64,000 bases of DNA from Blattabacterium cuenoti (GTDB taxonomy: Bacteria > Bacteroidota > Bacteroidia > Flavobacteriales > Blattabacteriaceae), in the NCBI RefSeq assembly GCF_014251735.1, contig NZ_CP059197.1, positions 186,001 through 250,000 on the forward strand, in the 5' to 3' direction. The position numbers and the translations under genes are program-made. The first letter of the stretch is position 1. Every line of letters starts with the position of its first letter. Shown here piece by piece: positions 35,844 to 45,005 of the stretch. Under the pieces are notes generated by a model. That model was not told the origin of the DNA. It did no database searches and saw only the letters and a program-made list of their open reading frames with translations.

Positions 35844-36983
35844 TTACAACATGCCTTTAGAACTAGGTAATTTTTTATTATTGGTCATTTTTATGGCCAT
35901 TTTAATAGCTCTAGCAAAAGCTTTAAAAATAGATTCTATCTTATGATGATCATTTCTCCCAATAGCGTGAACATAAAGATTACATTTTGCAGATGATGAA
36001 AAAGATTTAAAAAAATGAATAAACATTTCCGTAGGAACTTTCCCTATCTTGTCTCTAATAAATTTTGCATTCCAAGTTAATTGACTTCTACCTCCAAGAT
36101 CTAATGCAACTGTAGCCAAACAGTCATCCATAGGAAGAGTAAAAAAACCATAACGTTCTATTCCTCGTTTATCTATAGATTGATAAAAAATTTCTCCTAA
36201 AGTAATTGCTGTATCTTCAATGGTATGATGTTCATCTACCTCAAGGTCTCCTATTGTATGAATATTTAGATCAATAAGACTGTGAAAAGCCATTTGTTCC
36301 AAAAGATGATCTAAAAAACCCAATCCTGTTTGTATTTCTGCTTTTCCTTTTCCATAAGGTTGAATAGTTATTTTTACATCTGTTTCTAATGTTTTTCGTT
36401 TATGTTGAAAAATTTTTTTAGTAGATACAGATTTTAAATATTCATAAATTCTTTCCCAATTATCGGTTTCTAACGCGATGACCTTTTCTAAGGATTTTTT
36501 TTCTATAGATAAGTTTTTTTCTTCTACAAGAAGATGAGGATTGATCCATATAGATTTACATCCTAAATTTTTAGCTAACAACACATCAGTTAATCTATCT
36601 CCAATAACAAACGAATTTTCAAGATTGTAATCCAAATGAAAATAAGAAGTTAGCATTCCTATTCCAGGTTTTCTTGTAGAAGAATTTTCTTCTGGAAAAG
36701 TTCTATCTATATGAATAGAAGAAAAATGAATTCCTTCCGTTTTTAATATTTTTAGAATATGATTATGTATAGGCCAAAAATTTTTTTCAGGAAATTTATC
36801 CGTTCCTAATCCATCTTGATTGGTAACCATTACAAAATCATAATTTAATTCATGAGCTATTTTGGTTAAAAAAAATATAACTCTTGGGTAAAAATTCAGC
36901 TTTTCAAGAGAATCAATTTGATAAGTAGGTGGGGATTCTTGGATGATAGTTCCATCTCTATCAATAAATAATATTCTTTTCAT
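35844..36983 (-). CDS. hisB: Bifunctional histidinol-phosphatase / imidazoleglycerol-phosphate dehydratase HisB
   Basis: A 379-residue fusion. The N-terminal HAD phosphatase (about 1-165) starts ILFIDRDGTII with nucleophile Asp8 and Asp10, then VMVTNQDGLGTD and GDRLTDVLLAKNLG. The C-terminal dehydratase (about 190-379) has IQTGLGFLDHLLEQMAFHS, DEHHTIEDTAITLGE (metal histidines) and a second metal cluster in IGRNDHHKIESIFKAFARA. Both halves look intact. It gives steps 6 and 8 of the pathway. It starts 34 bases after hisC. Confidence 0.97.
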   Translation of the reverse strand: MKRILFIDRDGTIIQESPPTYQIDSLEKLNFYPRVIFFLTKIAHELNYDFVMVTNQDGLGTDKFPEKNFWPIHNHILKILKTEGIHFSSIHIDRTFPEENSSTRKPGIGMLTSYFHLDYNLENSFVIGDRLTDVLLAKNLGCKSIWINPHLLVEEKNLSIEKKSLEKVIALETDNWERIYEYLKSVSTKKIFQHKRKTLETDVKITIQPYGKGKAEIQTGLGFLDHLLEQMAFHSLIDLNIHTIGDLEVDEHHTIEDTAITLGEIFYQSIDKRGIERYGFFTLPMDDCLATVALDLGGRSQLTWNAKFIRDKIGKVPTEMFIHFFKSFSSSAKCNLYVHAIGRNDHHKIESIFKAFARAIKMAIKMTNNKKLPSSKGML

Positions 36984-37017
36984 TATCCTTTTTTTATATC
37001 CTGATATGTTGAAACAT

Positions 37018-38103
37018 TTAAATACAATTTTCAGAGTATTCTTTGATTTGATCTATTAAATATTCATTTTCTTCATGAGTTCCTATTGTGATTCTTAAAC
37101 ATTCATTACACAAAATGATTTTTGAACGATCTCTAACTACAATATTTTTTTCTATCAAATATCTATAAAGGTTTTTTGATGAAAAGGAAACTTTAACTAG
37201 TAAGAAATTGGAGGAACTAGGATAAACTTTTTGTATAATAGGAATTTTACTTAATGCCTCCTCCATATATTTCCTTTCTGAAAGGATACTTTTTAAGTAG
37301 TAAAAAAATAGATCTTTATTATCAAGTGCCTGAATAGCTATTTTTTGCGAAATATTACTGACATTATAGGGATGTTTAATTTTATTCATCCATTGAATAA
37401 TATTCTCAGAAGTAATAGCTATTCCTATTCTTAATCCAGCCAATCCCCAAGATTTAGAAAGCGTTTGCAAAACGATTAAATTAGGATATTGATCTATTTC
37501 TAGAGAAAAAGATTCTTGATCTGAAAAATCAATATAAGCTTCATCCAAAACAACGATTCCTGTAAATTTATTTATAATATTTTGAATATCTTTTTTTTTC
37601 AAATCATTTCCAGTCGGATTATTCGGAGAACAAATAAAAATTATTTTGCTGTATTGATTAATAGTCTTTTCTATTTGTTTCAAATTTAATTGATATTCAT
37701 TCTCAGTTAAAAAAACTTTGACTACATCTACTCCATGAATTTTTCCACTTACTTCATACATTCCATAAGTAGGAGGAAAAATAATAGAATGATCTATTTT
37801 TGGACGAGAAAAAATACGATAAATTAAATCAATAATTTCATCACTTCCATTTCCCAAAAATATTTTAGATGAAGGAATATTTTTCACCTCAGATATTCTT
37901 CTTTTTAATTCTTTCTGTAATGGATCTGGATATCTGTTATATGAATTATAAAAAGATAAAGGAGCTCCAAAAGAATTCTCATTTGCATCTAAAAAAATGG
38001 AATTCTTTCCTTGGCTGTATTCTTCTCTAGCAGATAAATAAGGATCCACATTCAGAATGTTGTCCCGAATTAAAGATTTTAAATCAAAATTATTACTATT
38101 CAT
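37018..38103 (-). CDS. hisC: Histidinol-phosphate aminotransferase HisC
   Basis: A 361-residue class I/II PLP aminotransferase: FLDANENSFGAP, IFLGNGSDEIIDLIYR, FICSPNNPTGNDL, VVLDEAYIDFS, LIVLQTLSKSWGLAGLRIG (PLP Lys in LSKSWG) and LRITIGTHEENEYLI (substrate Arg). It converts imidazoleacetol phosphate to histidinol phosphate. It lies between hisD (9 bases) and hisB. Confidence 0.97.
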   Translation of the reverse strand: MNSNNFDLKSLIRDNILNVDPYLSAREEYSQGKNSIFLDANENSFGAPLSFYNSYNRYPDPLQKELKRRISEVKNIPSSKIFLGNGSDEIIDLIYRIFSRPKIDHSIIFPPTYGMYEVSGKIHGVDVVKVFLTENEYQLNLKQIEKTINQYSKIIFICSPNNPTGNDLKKKDIQNIINKFTGIVVLDEAYIDFSDQESFSLEIDQYPNLIVLQTLSKSWGLAGLRIGIAITSENIIQWMNKIKHPYNVSNISQKIAIQALDNKDLFFYYLKSILSERKYMEEALSKIPIIQKVYPSSSNFLLVKVSFSSKNLYRYLIEKNIVVRDRSKIILCNECLRITIGTHEENEYLIDQIKEYSENCI

Positions 38104-38112
38104 GATACATTT

Positions 38113-39405
38113 TCATTCATTTTTTAATCGAATATCAATAGATTTTTTATGTGCTATTAAGCCTTCTGTAGAAGATAGAACACTAACACATTTTGATAAA
38201 CCTCGTAATCCTTTTTTAGAAATCTTTTGAAAAGTTATTTTTTTGATAAAACTATCTACAGATACTCCACTATAAGACTTTGCATAACCATAAGTAGGAA
38301 GCACATGATTGGTTCCAGAAGCATAATCGCCCACACTGACTGGAGAATAATTACCCAAAAATACAGATCCAGCATTTTTTATTTTCCCACCCCAATAAGA
38401 AGCATTATGACAATTAATGATTAAATGTTCTGGAGCCACTTGATTGATCAAATCAATGCTTTCTTCCAAAGAAGAAAGAACAATCATTTTGCTTTTTTCC
38501 AATGATTTTTTCATAATATTTTGTCTAGTGGAAAAACTAGTTAATTGTTTTTTTAATTCTTTTTTTATTTTTTCCATACAGGATATACTTATGGTAATTA
38601 GAAGAATATAACTTTCTGGATCATGTTCTGATTGAGAAATTAAATCAGAAGCCACATACTCTGGATTTGCTGTTTGATCTGCTAAAATAACCACTTCTGA
38701 AGGTCCAGCCGGCATATCTATAGATACTATTCCTTTTTGTGCTACAATTTGTTTAGCTAATGTAACATAAGAGTTTCCTGGACCAAATATTTTATAAACA
38801 GAAGGAACACTTTCAGTTCCATATGCCATAGCTGCAATAGCTTGAGCTCCTCCTATTTTATATATCCGATTGATTCCTATATATTTAGCTGTATATAAAA
38901 TGGATGAATCTATTTCTCCATTTCTATTTGGAGGAGTGCATAAAATAATATCTTCGCAACCAGCTAATTTACTAGGAACTCCTAACATTAATACAGTAGA
39001 TAATAAAGGTGCAGAACCTCCAGGAATATACAAACCGACTTTTTCTATAGGAACAGATTTTCTCCAACAAATAACTCCTGGAAAAACTTCTATTTTTGAT
39101 TCTTTCTGTATTTGTTGTTTATGAAAAGATTGGATATTTTCATATGCTACTTCAATAGATTTTTTCAAACAATCTGAAATGTTTTTACTGGATTTATTTA
39201 TTTCTTCTTCCGTAATTTGAATATGTTTTAAATTCACATGATCATATTTTTTTGTATAGCTTTTTAGAGCTATATCTCCGTATAGTTTTACATTATTTAT
39301 AATAGGTAAGACAAAATCACTCAATCTAGAAACATCTCGTATAGATCTTTTTATAATAAATTTCCATGTTTTGAATGGAGGATGTATGTACACTTGAATG
39401 TCCAT
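38113..39405 (-). CDS. hisD: Histidinol dehydrogenase HisD
   Basis: A 430-residue NAD-dependent dehydrogenase. VPIEKVGLYIPGGSAPLLSTVLM, IYKIGGAQAIAAMAYGTE, IFGPGNSYVTLAKQ, DMPAGPSEVVILAD, SDLISQSEHDPES (zinc ligands Gln/His) and the C-terminal NHVLPTYGYAKSYSG (catalytic region) are all present. It makes the last two oxidations to histidine. It is second in the operon, 12 bases after hisG. Confidence 0.98.
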   Translation of the reverse strand: MDIQVYIHPPFKTWKFIIKRSIRDVSRLSDFVLPIINNVKLYGDIALKSYTKKYDHVNLKHIQITEEEINKSSKNISDCLKKSIEVAYENIQSFHKQQIQKESKIEVFPGVICWRKSVPIEKVGLYIPGGSAPLLSTVLMLGVPSKLAGCEDIILCTPPNRNGEIDSSILYTAKYIGINRIYKIGGAQAIAAMAYGTESVPSVYKIFGPGNSYVTLAKQIVAQKGIVSIDMPAGPSEVVILADQTANPEYVASDLISQSEHDPESYILLITISISCMEKIKKELKKQLTSFSTRQNIMKKSLEKSKMIVLSSLEESIDLINQVAPEHLIINCHNASYWGGKIKNAGSVFLGNYSPVSVGDYASGTNHVLPTYGYAKSYSGVSVDSFIKKITFQKISKKGLRGLSKCVSVLSSTEGLIAHKKSIDIRLKNE

Positions 39406-39417
39406 AAATAGTATCTG

Positions 39418-40275
39418 TTAAAGTATAATTTTTTCTATTGGAAGTACTAATATATCTTGTGCCCCAAGCGCTTTTAAATTTTCTACAATTCCCCAAAAAT
39501 CATTTTCATTGACTACAGAATGCACAGAACTACATTCTGAATTTGCTAATGGAAGAATAGCTGGACTTTTAATTCCTGGAAGATAAGATATTATTTTTTC
39601 TAATCGTTCATTAGGGACATTTAAAAGAATATATTTGTTGTTTTTAGCTTTTTTTACAGCTCGTATTCTAAATAGAAGTTTATCCATGATGATGTTTTGT
39701 GGTGATCCCAAATGAAGATGAGATGCGAGAACAGCTTCAGATTGAAGGATGGTTTCTACTTCTTTTAATCCATTCATGAAAAGTGTAGAACCGCTACTCA
39801 CTAAATCACAAATACAATCTGCTAATCCTATTCCAGGAGCAATTTCTACTGCCCCAGATATTTCGTGAATTTCCGCTTTGATATATTTTTTTTCGAAAAA
39901 TTCTCTAACTAAAAAAGGATAACTAGTTGCAATACGTTTTCCATTTAAATCATTTATATTTTTGTATATCAAAGATTTAGGAACTGCTATGGAAAGACGA
40001 CATTTTCCAAATCCCAAAGTTTCTTTTATTTGTATTTTTTTTCTTTTCTCTAAAAGCACATTTTTTCCTACAATTCCTATATCCGCTACTCCATCTTCTA
40101 AATATTGAGGAATATCATCATCTCGTAGAAAAAGGATTTCCAGCGGGAAATTAAGAGCTGTTGTCTTTAATTTATCTATACCAATATTAATCTCAATGCT
40201 GCAATCTTTAAGCAACTTGATGGAGTCCTCATAAAGACGACCTGATTTTTGAATAGCTATTTTAAGTTTATCCAT
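39418..40275 (-). CDS. hisG: ATP phosphoribosyltransferase HisG (long form)
   Basis: A 285-residue HisG of the long type, with the C-terminal regulatory domain (about 215-285) that binds histidine. KLKIAIQKSGRLYEDS (3-18), DIGIVGKNVL, RIATSYPFLVREFF, GAVEIAPGIGLADCICDLVSSG and VHSVVNENDFWGIVENLKALGA are visible. It commits PRPP and ATP to histidine and is normally feedback-inhibited by His; keeping the regulatory domain suggests allosteric control survives. It heads the his operon, with a hairpin 12 bases ahead of the ATG. Confidence 0.97.
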   Translation of the reverse strand: MDKLKIAIQKSGRLYEDSIKLLKDCSIEINIGIDKLKTTALNFPLEILFLRDDDIPQYLEDGVADIGIVGKNVLLEKRKKIQIKETLGFGKCRLSIAVPKSLIYKNINDLNGKRIATSYPFLVREFFEKKYIKAEIHEISGAVEIAPGIGLADCICDLVSSGSTLFMNGLKEVETILQSEAVLASHLHLGSPQNIIMDKLLFRIRAVKKAKNNKYILLNVPNERLEKIISYLPGIKSPAILPLANSECSSVHSVVNENDFWGIVENLKALGAQDILVLPIEKIIL

Positions 40276-40287
40276 ATAAAAAATAAT

Positions 40288-40312
40288 AAAAGCTTACAAA
40301 AAGTAAGCTTTT
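40288..40312 (-). terminator. Terminator-like hairpin in the hisG leader (possible attenuator)
   Basis: A perfect 10-bp stem (AAAAGCTTAC at 40288-40297 with GTAAGCTTTT at 40303-40312) has a 5-base loop. In the minus-strand transcript it is followed by ATTATTTTTTAT and then the hisG ATG. The region is a divergent gap (hisG and xth point away), so it has no upstream gene to terminate on the minus strand. Because the stem is symmetric, T's also follow on the plus strand. I found no histidine-rich leader peptide. Confidence 0.5.
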
Positions 40313-40348
40313 TATTTTAGTAATCTTTATAGATTTAATGCATTACAG

Positions 40349-40356
40349 CAAATATA
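40349..40356 (-). promoter_or_regulatory. Predicted -7 promoter box TATATTTG for the his operon
   Basis: Minus-strand TATATTTG matches TAnnTTTG. Transcription from near 40343 would give a leader of about 68 bases that includes the hairpin at 40288-40312. The -33 region is weak. Confidence 0.4.
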
Positions 40357-40408
40357 AAAAACTATTTTGAATATTCTTTAACATTTTTGAAACTCTATTG
40401 ATTCATTA

Positions 40409-40438
40409 TTGTGAAAATGATTTATATGATTACTTTTA
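40409..40438 (+). promoter_or_regulatory. Predicted xth promoter (TTG - 19 bp - TACTTTTA)
   Basis: TTG at 40409-40411 is followed after exactly 19 bases by TACTTTTA (40431-40438), one mismatch from TAnnTTTG with ideal spacing. It ends 22 bases before the xth ATG. Confidence 0.45.
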
Positions 40439-40460
40439 ATTAATAAAATCTTTTTTTTAT

Positions 40461-41225
40461 ATGAAAATTGTTAGTTATAATATTAATGGAATTAGATCTG
40501 GAATAAATAAAGGATTACTCGATTGGATTGAATCTTATAAACCAGATATTCTATGTTTACAAGAAATAAAGGCATCTAAAGAACAAATTAAAACAAACTT
40601 ATTTGATCATCTTGGTTATTATCATTATTGGTCCCCTTCAACGAAAAGAAAAGGATATAGTGGGGTAGGCATTTTATGCAAAGAAAAACCTCATCACGTA
40701 GAATATGGAATAGGAATAGAATCTATTGATACAGAAGGTCGAGTTATACGTATTGATTTAAAAAAAATATCAGTGATAAGTCTTTATATTCCTTCTGGAA
40801 AACATCTAAAAAATAGATTAAATTTTAAATTATATTTTATGGATAATTTTTTTTCTCACATAAAAAAAATTCAAAAAAAATTAAAACATCTAGTCATTTG
40901 TGGAGATTATAATATTTGTCATCATGAAATAGATATCCATGATCCTATACGAAATAGAAAAATATCCGGTTTTTTACCAGAAGAAAGAAAATGGATGAGT
41001 AAATTTTTGAATTTAGGATTTATAGATAGTTTTAGAAATTATGTGAAAGAAGCTAATCATTATAGTTGGTGGAGTTATTATTCTAATGCCAAGAAGAATA
41101 ATAAAGGTTGGAGAATTGATTATGCAATGGTTAGTAGGTCTTTAGAAAAGAAAATGAATAAAGCTTATCTATTACCTGAAATCGCATATTCAGATCATTG
41201 TCCAACTGCATTAGAAATAAATTAA
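40461..41225 (+). CDS. xth: Exodeoxyribonuclease III (AP endonuclease)
   Basis: A 254-residue Mg-dependent endonuclease-exonuclease-phosphatase fold: KIVSYNINGIRSGINKGL (2-19), PDILCLQEIKAS (catalytic Glu), GYSGVGILCK, VICGDYNICHHEIDIHDP (catalytic Asp/Asn), WRIDYAMVS and YSDHCPTALEI (final Asp-His pair). It cleaves at abasic sites in base-excision repair. It stands alone between the his leader and tRNA-Lys. Confidence 0.96.
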   Translation: MKIVSYNINGIRSGINKGLLDWIESYKPDILCLQEIKASKEQIKTNLFDHLGYYHYWSPSTKRKGYSGVGILCKEKPHHVEYGIGIESIDTEGRVIRIDLKKISVISLYIPSGKHLKNRLNFKLYFMDNFFSHIKKIQKKLKHLVICGDYNICHHEIDIHDPIRNRKISGFLPEERKWMSKFLNLGFIDSFRNYVKEANHYSWWSYYSNAKKNNKGWRIDYAMVSRSLEKKMNKAYLLPEIAYSDHCPTALEIN

Positions 41226-41242
41226 AAAAAAATAGGAAATAT

Positions 41243-41314
41243 GACCTGACTGGGATTCGAACCCAGGACCCTTACATTAAAAGTGTAATGCTCTACCAGC
41301 TGAGCTATCAGGTC
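41243..41314 (-). tRNA. tRNA-Lys (anticodon TTT)
   Basis: A 72-base minus-strand cloverleaf. The acceptor GACCTGA pairs with TCAGGTC, the D arm is GCTCAGCTGGTAGAGC, and the anticodon stem TTACA/TGTAA surrounds loop CTTTTAA with anticodon TTT. The T arm CTGGG-TTCGAAT-CCCAG is perfect. CCA is not encoded. It lies between xth and aroK, opposite to both, with its own predicted promoter. Confidence 0.97.
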
Positions 41315-41326
41315 TTCATAATTTAT

Positions 41327-41334
41327 CAAATATA
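41327..41334 (-). promoter_or_regulatory. Predicted -7 box TATATTTG for tRNA-Lys
   Basis: Minus-strand TATATTTG ends 12 bases before the tRNA 5' end, a normal distance for a tRNA promoter with a few-base leader. This gene cannot be read from either neighbour, so a local promoter is required, which supports the match. Confidence 0.55.
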
Positions 41335-41349
41335 CTATAATAAATTTTT

Positions 41350-41865
41350 ATGAAAGTTACTCTAATCGGATATATGGGGAGTGGAAAAACTTCTATAGGA
41401 AAAATTTTATCTAGAGAATTAAAATTGGATTTCTATGACTTAGACGCTATTCTTGTAGAGGAGCAAAAGGATTCTATTTATAATATATTTAAAAAAATAG
41501 GAGAAAATCATTTCAGAGAAATAGAACATTTAATGGTTAAAAGATTTTTAAAAACACATCAAAAATATATTTTGTCTGTTGGTGGTGGAACCCCTTGTTA
41601 TCATAATAATATGGATTTATTAAATAAATTTTCAAAAACTTTTTATCTGAAAACTCAGAGTTATATTTTATTTAAAAGATTATACAAAGAAAAAGAAACT
41701 AGACCTTTAATAGCTCATTTATCCAAGAAAGAATTATTTCAATTTATCATTCAACATTTATCTAAAAGAATCTTTTTTTACGAAAAATCTTATAAAAAGA
41801 TAGAGGTTACTGGAAAATCTAAATGTCAAATAGTTCAAGAAATTCTAAAACATTTATATATATGA
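41350..41865 (+). CDS. aroK: Shikimate kinase
   Basis: A 171-residue P-loop kinase: LIGYMGSGKTSIGKIL (5-20), FYDLDAILVEEQ with the shikimate-binding Asp, FREIEHLMVKRFL, ILSVGGGTPCY (substrate loop) and ETRPLIA (lid). It phosphorylates shikimate on the way to chorismate, the precursor used by trpE in this window. The stop overlaps the tilS ATG (ATGA). Confidence 0.95.
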   Translation: MKVTLIGYMGSGKTSIGKILSRELKLDFYDLDAILVEEQKDSIYNIFKKIGENHFREIEHLMVKRFLKTHQKYILSVGGGTPCYHNNMDLLNKFSKTFYLKTQSYILFKRLYKEKETRPLIAHLSKKELFQFIIQHLSKRIFFYEKSYKKIEVTGKSKCQIVQEILKHLYI

Positions 41866-43184
41866 ATAATTTATCATATGATCATTTTTTTTTAGATAAA
41901 ATTATAAAATCTTTTTCATTAGGAGAAAAGAAAAAAATTTGTGTAGCTGTAAGTGGTGGATTGGATAGCATGGTTCTTCTGAATTTATTACTTCTTGTCC
42001 CTAATCTTACATTAGGAGTAGCTCATTGTAATTTTACTCTTAGAGATAAAGAATCTAATGAAGACGAAAATTTTGTGAAGAATTTTTGTGTGAAAAAACA
42101 TATTTTATGTCACGTCAAAAGATTTAACACTTTTGATTTTTCGAAAAAAAAAAAGTTTTCTATACAAATGGCAGCCAGAAAACTTAGATATGATTGGTTT
42201 GAGGATTTATTAAAAAAACATTCTTATGAGAATATGGCATTGGGACATCATTTAAGTGATTCAGTAGAAACTTTTTTTATCAATATAATGAGAGGGACAG
42301 GACTCAAAGGGCTATTAGGTATTCCTATAGAGAATAGAAAATTTATTCGTCCTCTTTATAGTTTTACTAAAGAAGAAATTTTGCAATATGCTAAAATGAG
42401 AAAAATAAATTGGAGATTAGATAGTAGTAATCAAGAAAATAAATATTTAAGAAATAAAATACGTTTAATCACATCTACTTTTCCAGATTATTTCTACAAA
42501 GGATTTAAAAAAAGTATAAAATATCTCCATAAGGAAAATTTAGTTATAGAGAAAGAAGTAACAAAAATTCACAATAAGATTACTTTAGAGAAAAAAGAAA
42601 ATCCATTTTTTTGGAAAATTAAATGCGAAAAAATTAAGGAATTACAACCATTATCTTTTTATTTATTTAAATTATTTTTTCCATATGGATTTTCTAATAC
42701 AGAAAATTTAAAAAACCTCCTTTATGCACAATCTGGAAAACAACTATTCTCAAAAAAATATAGGCTGATCAAAAATAGAAATTTTTGGATTTTGGTAAAG
42801 AATAAAAATATTTCAAAAAAAATATATATTATATCGAATCTAAAAGATTATAGAAAAATTTCTTTGCCTATTCATATAAAATTTTTTTTGGATCCAAAAA
42901 AAGAAAATATAACAGAAGCATCCTTCATCGATTTTGATAAAATTGAATTTCCTTTACAATTAAGAACATGGAGAAAAGGTGATTTTTTTTTTCCTGTAAA
43001 TATGAAAGGAAAAAAAAAATTAAGCAAATATTATAAAGATAAAAAATTTTCTATTTTTGAAAAGGAACATACCTGGTTATTAGTTAATGGAAATGATAAA
43101 ATTATTTGGATTATAGGAAATCGTTTAGATGATAGATTTAAAGTAACAGAAAAAACAAAGAGAATATTGGGAGTAAAAATATAA
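41862..43184 (+). CDS. tilS: tRNA(Ile)-lysidine synthetase TilS
   Basis: A 440-residue N-type ATP-pyrophosphatase. The start at the ATG at 41862 overlaps the aroK stop as ATGA; a frame from 41823 would add 13 residues inside aroK. CVAVSGGLDSMVLLNLL (27-43) is the PP-loop, followed by VAHCNFTLR, QMAARKLRYDWFEDLL, LGHHLSDSVETFFINIMRGTGLKGL (read in parts) and the C-terminal domain LRTWRKGDFFFP. It converts C34 of tRNA-Ile(CAU) to lysidine so that AUA codons can be read, important in this AT-rich genome where ATA is frequent. Confidence 0.95.
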   Translation: MNNLSYDHFFLDKIIKSFSLGEKKKICVAVSGGLDSMVLLNLLLLVPNLTLGVAHCNFTLRDKESNEDENFVKNFCVKKHILCHVKRFNTFDFSKKKKFSIQMAARKLRYDWFEDLLKKHSYENMALGHHLSDSVETFFINIMRGTGLKGLLGIPIENRKFIRPLYSFTKEEILQYAKMRKINWRLDSSNQENKYLRNKIRLITSTFPDYFYKGFKKSIKYLHKENLVIEKEVTKIHNKITLEKKENPFFWKIKCEKIKELQPLSFYLFKLFFPYGFSNTENLKNLLYAQSGKQLFSKKYRLIKNRNFWILVKNKNISKKIYIISNLKDYRKISLPIHIKFFLDPKKENITEASFIDFDKIEFPLQLRTWRKGDFFFPVNMKGKKKLSKYYKDKKFSIFEKEHTWLLVNGNDKIIWIIGNRLDDRFKVTEKTKRILGVKI

Positions 43185-43230
43185 TTGATTTATTACACCT
43201 TATTCATGCAAATCCCATTAGTATTTTTTT

Positions 43231-43238
43231 TAATTTTG
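43231..43238 (+). promoter_or_regulatory. Predicted -7 box TAATTTTG for serC
   Basis: TAATTTTG matches TAnnTTTG in the 76-base gap between tilS and serC and ends 22 bases before the serC ATG. No good -33 element is visible. Confidence 0.35.
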
Positions 43239-43260
43239 GAAAGAATTAGTTATTCTATTT

Positions 43261-44325
43261 ATGAAAATACATAATTTCAATGCAGGTCCTTCTATTTTAC
43301 CAAAACAAGTGATTATAAAATCAGCTCAATCTGTCGTTGATTATAATCAATGTGGATTATCTTTACTTGAAATATCTCATAGAAGTAAAGATTTTTTAGA
43401 AATAATGGAAAAAACTACTGATTTAGTAAAACGTGTGATGAATTTAAATGAGGACTATGCTATTTTATTTCTTCAAGGAGGAGCTACATTGCAATTTAGT
43501 ATGGTCCCGTATAATTTAATGAAAAAAGAAGCAGCTTATTTAGACACAGGAATATGGGCTTATAATGCAATTAAAGAAGCAGAAAAATTTGGAAAAGTAA
43601 GAATCCCTTTTTCTGGAAGAAAAAAAGACTATACATATATATCAAAAACTTATCATGTTCCAGATGAAGTAGATTATTTTCATTGCACTTCGAACAATAC
43701 CATTGTAGGTACACAAATAAAAAAATTTCCTCATACTACTATCCCAATAGTTTGTGATATGTCCTCCGATATTTTTAGTAGAAAATTAAATTTTTGTCAA
43801 TTTAGTTTAATCTATGCTTCTGCTCAAAAAAATGTCAGTTCTGCAGGAATGACTATTGTTATAGTAAAAAAAGAAATTTTAGGAAAAATTAAAAGAAACA
43901 TTCCTTCTTATCTTGATTATAATATTCATATAAAAAATAACAGGATTTTAAATACGCCAAATGTATTTTCTATTTATACCTCTATGCTAACTCTAGAGTG
44001 GATAGAAAATAAAGGAGGTCTTTCAATTTTAGAAAAAGAGAATCAAAAAAAAGCCAAATTATTATATGATGAAATAGATAACAATAATTTATTTGAAAAT
44101 AAGATTCATAAAGAAGATCGTTCGAATATGAATGTTTCCTTCTTTTTAAAGAAAAAAAATCTAGAAAAAGAATTTAATTCCATGTGGAAAAAAGAAAATA
44201 TTGTCGGATTAGATGGTCATAGATCTTTAGGAGGATATCGTGCGAGTATATATAACGCACTTCCATTAGAAAGTGTCCAATTTTTAATTGAAATAATGAA
44301 AGAATTTGAAAAAAAATTTTCGTAA
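43261..44325 (+). CDS. serC: Phosphoserine aminotransferase
   Basis: A 354-residue class V PLP aminotransferase: HNFNAGPSILPKQV (4-17), LLEISHRSKDF, ILFLQGGATLQFSMVPYNL, VDYFHCTSNNTIVGTQ, VCDMSSDIFSR and YASAQKNVSSAGMTIVIV with the PLP lysine in AQKN. GLDGHRSLGGYRASIYNALP is the C-terminal substrate region. It makes phosphoserine (and acts in the PLP pathway in some bacteria), the serine branch feeding glycine, one-carbon units and tryptophan synthesis. Confidence 0.96.
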   Translation: MKIHNFNAGPSILPKQVIIKSAQSVVDYNQCGLSLLEISHRSKDFLEIMEKTTDLVKRVMNLNEDYAILFLQGGATLQFSMVPYNLMKKEAAYLDTGIWAYNAIKEAEKFGKVRIPFSGRKKDYTYISKTYHVPDEVDYFHCTSNNTIVGTQIKKFPHTTIPIVCDMSSDIFSRKLNFCQFSLIYASAQKNVSSAGMTIVIVKKEILGKIKRNIPSYLDYNIHIKNNRILNTPNVFSIYTSMLTLEWIENKGGLSILEKENQKKAKLLYDEIDNNNLFENKIHKEDRSNMNVSFFLKKKNLEKEFNSMWKKENIVGLDGHRSLGGYRASIYNALPLESVQFLIEIMKEFEKKFS

Positions 44326-44336
44326 AAATCAAAAAA

Positions 44337-45005
44337 ATGAAAGACATTGAATATAGATTTTTTTCCATAAAAAAATCCATACCTAAAAACATTAAAATTT
44401 TAGCTGTATCTAAAAACCAAAATATCTCTTCTATAGAGAAACTCTATCAAATAGGACATAGAGATTTTGGAGAAAACTATGTTCAAGAAATGATCCAAAA
44501 ATATCAAAAATTACCAAAAGATATTCGTTGGCATATGATTGGAGTGATTCAGAAAAATAAATTGAAATACATAGCTCCTTTCATTTATCTCATCCATAGT
44601 GTTCAAAATATGGAACATATTCAAATAATTAATAAAGAAGCATTAAAACATAATCGTGTGATCAACTGTCTATTACAAATAAAAATTTGTAATGAAAAAA
44701 ATAAAGCAGGCATAACCAATCAAGAAGCTGATAATATCATGGGTAATATTATATTTCATAATATGAAGAATGTCAAAATTATTGGATTAATGGGAATGGC
44801 TACTCTTCATGGTAGTGTTCAAACAATAAGACAGGAATTTTATTCTTTAAAAAAATTATATGATGAATATCAAAAAAAATACCAACATTATATCCTTTCT
44901 ATGGGAATGAGTAATGATTATCCCATAGCTATAGAATATGGGAGCACATATATTCGGTTAGGATCATCTATTTTTGGAAAAAGAGAATTAACTACCCAAA
45001 AATAG
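44337..45005 (+). CDS. PLP homeostasis protein, YggS/PROSC family
   Basis: A 222-residue alanine-racemase-like barrel: KNIKILAVSKNQNISSIEKLY (PLP Lys in VSKNQ, about 25), GHRDFGENYVQEMIQKY, IRWHMIGVIQKNKLKYI (normally WHFIGxLQxNK), LIHSVQNMEHI, ILSMGMSNDYPIAIEYGSTYIRLGSSIFG. It binds PLP and buffers free cofactor rather than catalysing a defined reaction. It is 11 bases after serC, a PLP enzyme, and overlaps convergent trpA by 14 bases. Confidence 0.93.
   Translation: MKDIEYRFFSIKKSIPKNIKILAVSKNQNISSIEKLYQIGHRDFGENYVQEMIQKYQKLPKDIRWHMIGVIQKNKLKYIAPFIYLIHSVQNMEHIQIINKEALKHNRVINCLLQIKICNEKNKAGITNQEADNIMGNIIFHNMKNVKIIGLMGMATLHGSVQTIRQEFYSLKKLYDEYQKKYQHYILSMGMSNDYPIAIEYGSTYIRLGSSIFGKRELTTQK

Noticed and set aside
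40313-40400. Histidine leader peptide before hisG
   Set aside because: The best short frame (13 codons, starting MLKNIQ) has no His codons, so the classical attenuation peptide is not supported.
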